Shown: one piece after another, positions 5,025-6,922 of the stretch | Numbering within the stretch: position 1 is the stretch's first letter | Layout of the letters: each line of letters begins with the position of its first letter | Origin: a bacterium | GTDB taxonomy: Bacteria; Auribacterota; JABMQX01 | DNA: 6,922 nt | Direction of reading: 5' to 3' | Assembly: GCA_013203085.1 (NCBI GenBank) | Contig: JABMQX010000400.1 | Location: 1 to 6,922, forward strand | Notes under the pieces: generated by a model | What the model was told of the DNA's origin: nothing | The model's database searches: none | Seen by the model: the letters and a program-made list of their open reading frames with translations, nothing else | Translations under genes and position numbers: made by a program

Positions 5025-6922
5025 ATGCAGCAACTCCGATCAATCGTCTTGTTAGCCGCTGCGGTGAGCTTAGCAGCCGGAACGGCCCCTGCAAATGGTT
5101 CAGAGATTACGTTCAACACCAAGCCCACTATTCTCTTTGCGGAAAAGAACGGAGAGCTTCGGCAGTTGATCGAGCTTGAAGTGAATTTCGACTCAAGGGA
5201 ATGCGCCGGGAACGAACCCTGTAAAAGAAATGACACCACGGCAGGAAACCATACTTGCATTGATGGCAATCATCCTGCAGGGGAGAACTTCACGGCGACC
5301 CATTGGGATGTGTTCTGCGAGGAACCGGGGCGCATCCGGCTCAAGCTCTATCGCCGGGAGGGGAACGAATTCGTGTTGGTGGCCGAATCGGAGCAGGTGG
5401 AAATGCCTTCCGCGGGGAAGCACACATTCTCTTTGAAAAAGCCAATCCAAGTGCAGAAGGGCGATCTTGTTGGCTTCTACCTCTGGCCGGAGGCGGTGCT
5501 GGCTGAAGGGAGAGGTGGCACCCTCTTCCACCGGACGGCACACTTCCGCGCCGAGCGTTCGCCTGTCTCCGAATGGGCGCGAGGGGCGGCGACTTGCTCC
5601 ATCCGGCTGTACAGCGAATCCTTCGCAAAGGAATGGGAGGAATATCGTACTGGCATTCGCAATGCTTCCGTCGAGCTGAGCTCGGCAGATGGTCTCCGGA
5701 AAGTGGCCACCTCCCGTCTCGACAGTCTGGGTGAACCAGCGCTCCTCGACGTTCCGGCGGTCGAGAAACCGACGGCGTTTGAATTGACCCTTTCCATCGG
5801 TGGCGAACGCATTCGGCAACGTGTGGAAGTGAAACCCGAGAAGAAATGGCGGGTTTATCTCGTCGAGGCGATCCACGTGGACATCGGCTATACAGGGCTT
5901 CAGACGGATGTGGCTACTCTGCTCTGCGACAACATTGACAAGCACATGGCATTTCTGGCCTCAACTGCGGACAGGCCGGAAGGATCGCGCCCGAAATGGA
6001 ACTTCGAGGCAGCATGGCAAATAGAGCAATACGCCAAGCATCGTCCCGCAGAGAAGGTCAACGAACTGATGAAATGGGTTCGTTCCGGGCGGTGTACTTT
6101 GCAGGCCTTCTACGTAAACGAGCTGACCGGCCTGTGCACGGCTGAGGAGCTGGTCAGATTGCTTTACCCCGCACGAGCATTGGAGCGCGAGCATAACGTT
6201 TCGGTCACCAGCGCTATGGTCACCGATGCTCCGACACACACGTGGTTTCTGCCGACGGTGCTGGCCTCCGCTGGGATCAAATACCTTTCGGTCGGCCAAA
6301 ATGGGGGCGTGCCCGATAGACGACCGAAGTCAAACCCGTTCTACTGGGTCGGACCGGACGGCAGCGAAGTGCTTGTGGCGCATTCTCTGGGCTACGCGAG
6401 GTGCGCCGGGGTTGTGAACAACCCGGCGGCACTGCGCAACCGTATCAACGAGATTGTGGGGCTGGATTCCCCATACGACGCTGTCCTCCTTCATGGCATG
6501 TACAGCGACAACCATCCCCTGATGAAAAAAGGGCATAGCGATTATCATGAGAAGCTTCTGGACTGGAATCGGCGATACGCTTATCCGAAGCTGATCTGCG
6601 CTTCGGCGGACGAGTATTTCCAGTATATGGAGTCCAAATATGGCGACCGTATCCCTCATCTTCGCGGCGATTGGGGAGCTGATTGGGAGGACGGCGCCGC
6701 CTCATCATCCGCGGAGACCGCTCTCAACCGTGAAACACACGAGTTGTTGGATGTCGCCGAACGCCTGGCGACGATCTGCTCCATTCTCGACCCAGAGTAT
6801 TCTTATCCGGCGAAGGATGTTGACCAAGCTTATCGGCACATGCTCCTGTACGACGAACACACCTGGGGCGCGTGGTGCAGCGTGAGCCAGCCCGAAAGCG
6901 ACCAGACGCTGAAGCAGTGGAA
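5025..6922 (+). CDS. Secreted GH38 alpha-mannosidase-like enzyme, 3' end missing
   Basis: An ATG at 5025 opens a frame of 632 residues that runs off the right edge. GGAGG at 5011-5015, nine bases upstream, supports the start. Residues 1-25 are a signal peptide (RSIVLLAAAVSLAAGTAPA). Residues about 26-270 are a beta-rich N-terminal region that I do not recognise. The GH38-type catalytic domain starts around 278: EAIHVDIGYTG supplies the HxD metal-site pair His284/Asp286, followed by KWNFEAAWQIEQY (325-337), the region AFYVNELTGLCTAEELVR (361-378), SAMVTDAPTHTW (396-407, Asp401), GIKYLSVG (416-423), VLLHGMYSDNHP (487-498), the middle-domain signature DWGADWEDGAASSSAETALNR (residues 549-569) and YDEHTWGAW (609-617, His612 a possible metal ligand). 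The usual nucleophile motif WVxxDE is replaced by YVNEL. The family hydrolyses alpha-mannosides with a bound metal; the exact substrate here is unknown. The large minus-strand open frame at 5193-5945 is a shadow. Confidence 0.85.
   Translation, partial: MQQLRSIVLLAAAVSLAAGTAPANGSEITFNTKPTILFAEKNGELRQLIELEVNFDSRECAGNEPCKRNDTTAGNHTCIDGNHPAGENFTATHWDVFCEEPGRIRLKLYRREGNEFVLVAESEQVEMPSAGKHTFSLKKPIQVQKGDLVGFYLWPEAVLAEGRGGTLFHRTAHFRAERSPVSEWARGAATCSIRLYSESFAKEWEEYRTGIRNASVELSSADGLRKVATSRLDSLGEPALLDVPAVEKPTAFELTLSIGGERIRQRVEVKPEKKWRVYLVEAIHVDIGYTGLQTDVATLLCDNIDKHMAFLASTADRPEGSRPKWNFEAAWQIEQYAKHRPAEKVNELMKWVRSGRCTLQAFYVNELTGLCTAEELVRLLYPARALEREHNVSVTSAMVTDAPTHTWFLPTVLASAGIKYLSVGQNGGVPDRRPKSNPFYWVGPDGSEVLVAHSLGYARCAGVVNNPAALRNRINEIVGLDSPYDAVLLHGMYSDNHPLMKKGHSDYHEKLLDWNRRYAYPKLICASADEYFQYMESKYGDRIPHLRGDWGADWEDGAASSSAETALNRETHELLDVAERLATICSILDPEYSYPAKDVDQAYRHMLLYDEHTWGAWCSVSQPESDQTLKQW

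Noticed and set aside
5193..5945. Minus-strand open frame of 250 residues
   Set aside because: It lies antisense to the GH38-like gene, whose reading frame is continuous and conserved; no family match and no good ribosome binding site.
1..6922. CRISPR array, tRNA, rRNA or phage genes
   Set aside because: No regularly spaced repeats, tRNA-like cloverleaf or phage-type genes were seen on either strand.

Overview
The window looks like chromosomal DNA from a polysaccharide-degrading bacterium, most likely of the Planctomycetota/Verrucomicrobiota/Lentisphaerota type. This is an inference from gene content: a secreted lamin-tail-domain protein, a secreted GH127 (DUF1680) enzyme with a C-terminal discoidin-like module, and a secreted GH38-like enzyme with a large N-terminal beta-rich region. 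The DNA is moderately GC-rich and the real genes have clear Shine-Dalgarno sequences. No ribosomal or other phylogenetic marker is present, so the phylum is not proven.

Layout. (1) Positions 1-630, minus strand: the N-terminal 210 residues of a secreted lamin-tail-domain protein, which runs off the left edge. Its leader (631-793) holds a good extended -10 promoter and a perfect 7-bp hairpin. (2) About 794-2301: a complete-looking IS110-family element of the IS1111 type. It has a 367-residue DEDD transposase/recombinase on the minus strand (1057-2160), long near-perfect inverted repeats just inside each end (800-822 and 2273-2295), and about 260 bp of non-coding DNA downstream of the transposase. 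That DNA carries two short segments matching the two element ends, which is what a bridge RNA with donor guides would look like. (3) 2302-2479: a leader with three small consecutive hairpins. (4) 2480-4831, plus strand: GH127 beta-L-arabinofuranosidase-family enzyme with a complete Zn/Cys catalytic set. (5) 5025-6922, plus strand: GH38 alpha-mannosidase-like enzyme, open at the right edge. No convincing terminator lies in the 193 bp between the two hydrolases, so they are probably co-transcribed.

How it fits together. The two hydrolases both carry Sec-type signal peptides and probably act outside the cytoplasm on one glycan, with GH127 trimming L-arabinofuranose and the GH38-like enzyme acting on alpha-linked mannose or a related residue. 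The lamin-tail protein is transcribed divergently, and the IS sits in the divergent intergenic region between them, where it may have changed the promoters of both sides.

The most interesting points are the candidate bridge RNA and inferred CC core of the IS element, a threonine where the catalytic serine of IS110 recombinases is expected, and the apparent lack of the usual aspartate nucleophile motif in the GH38-like enzyme.
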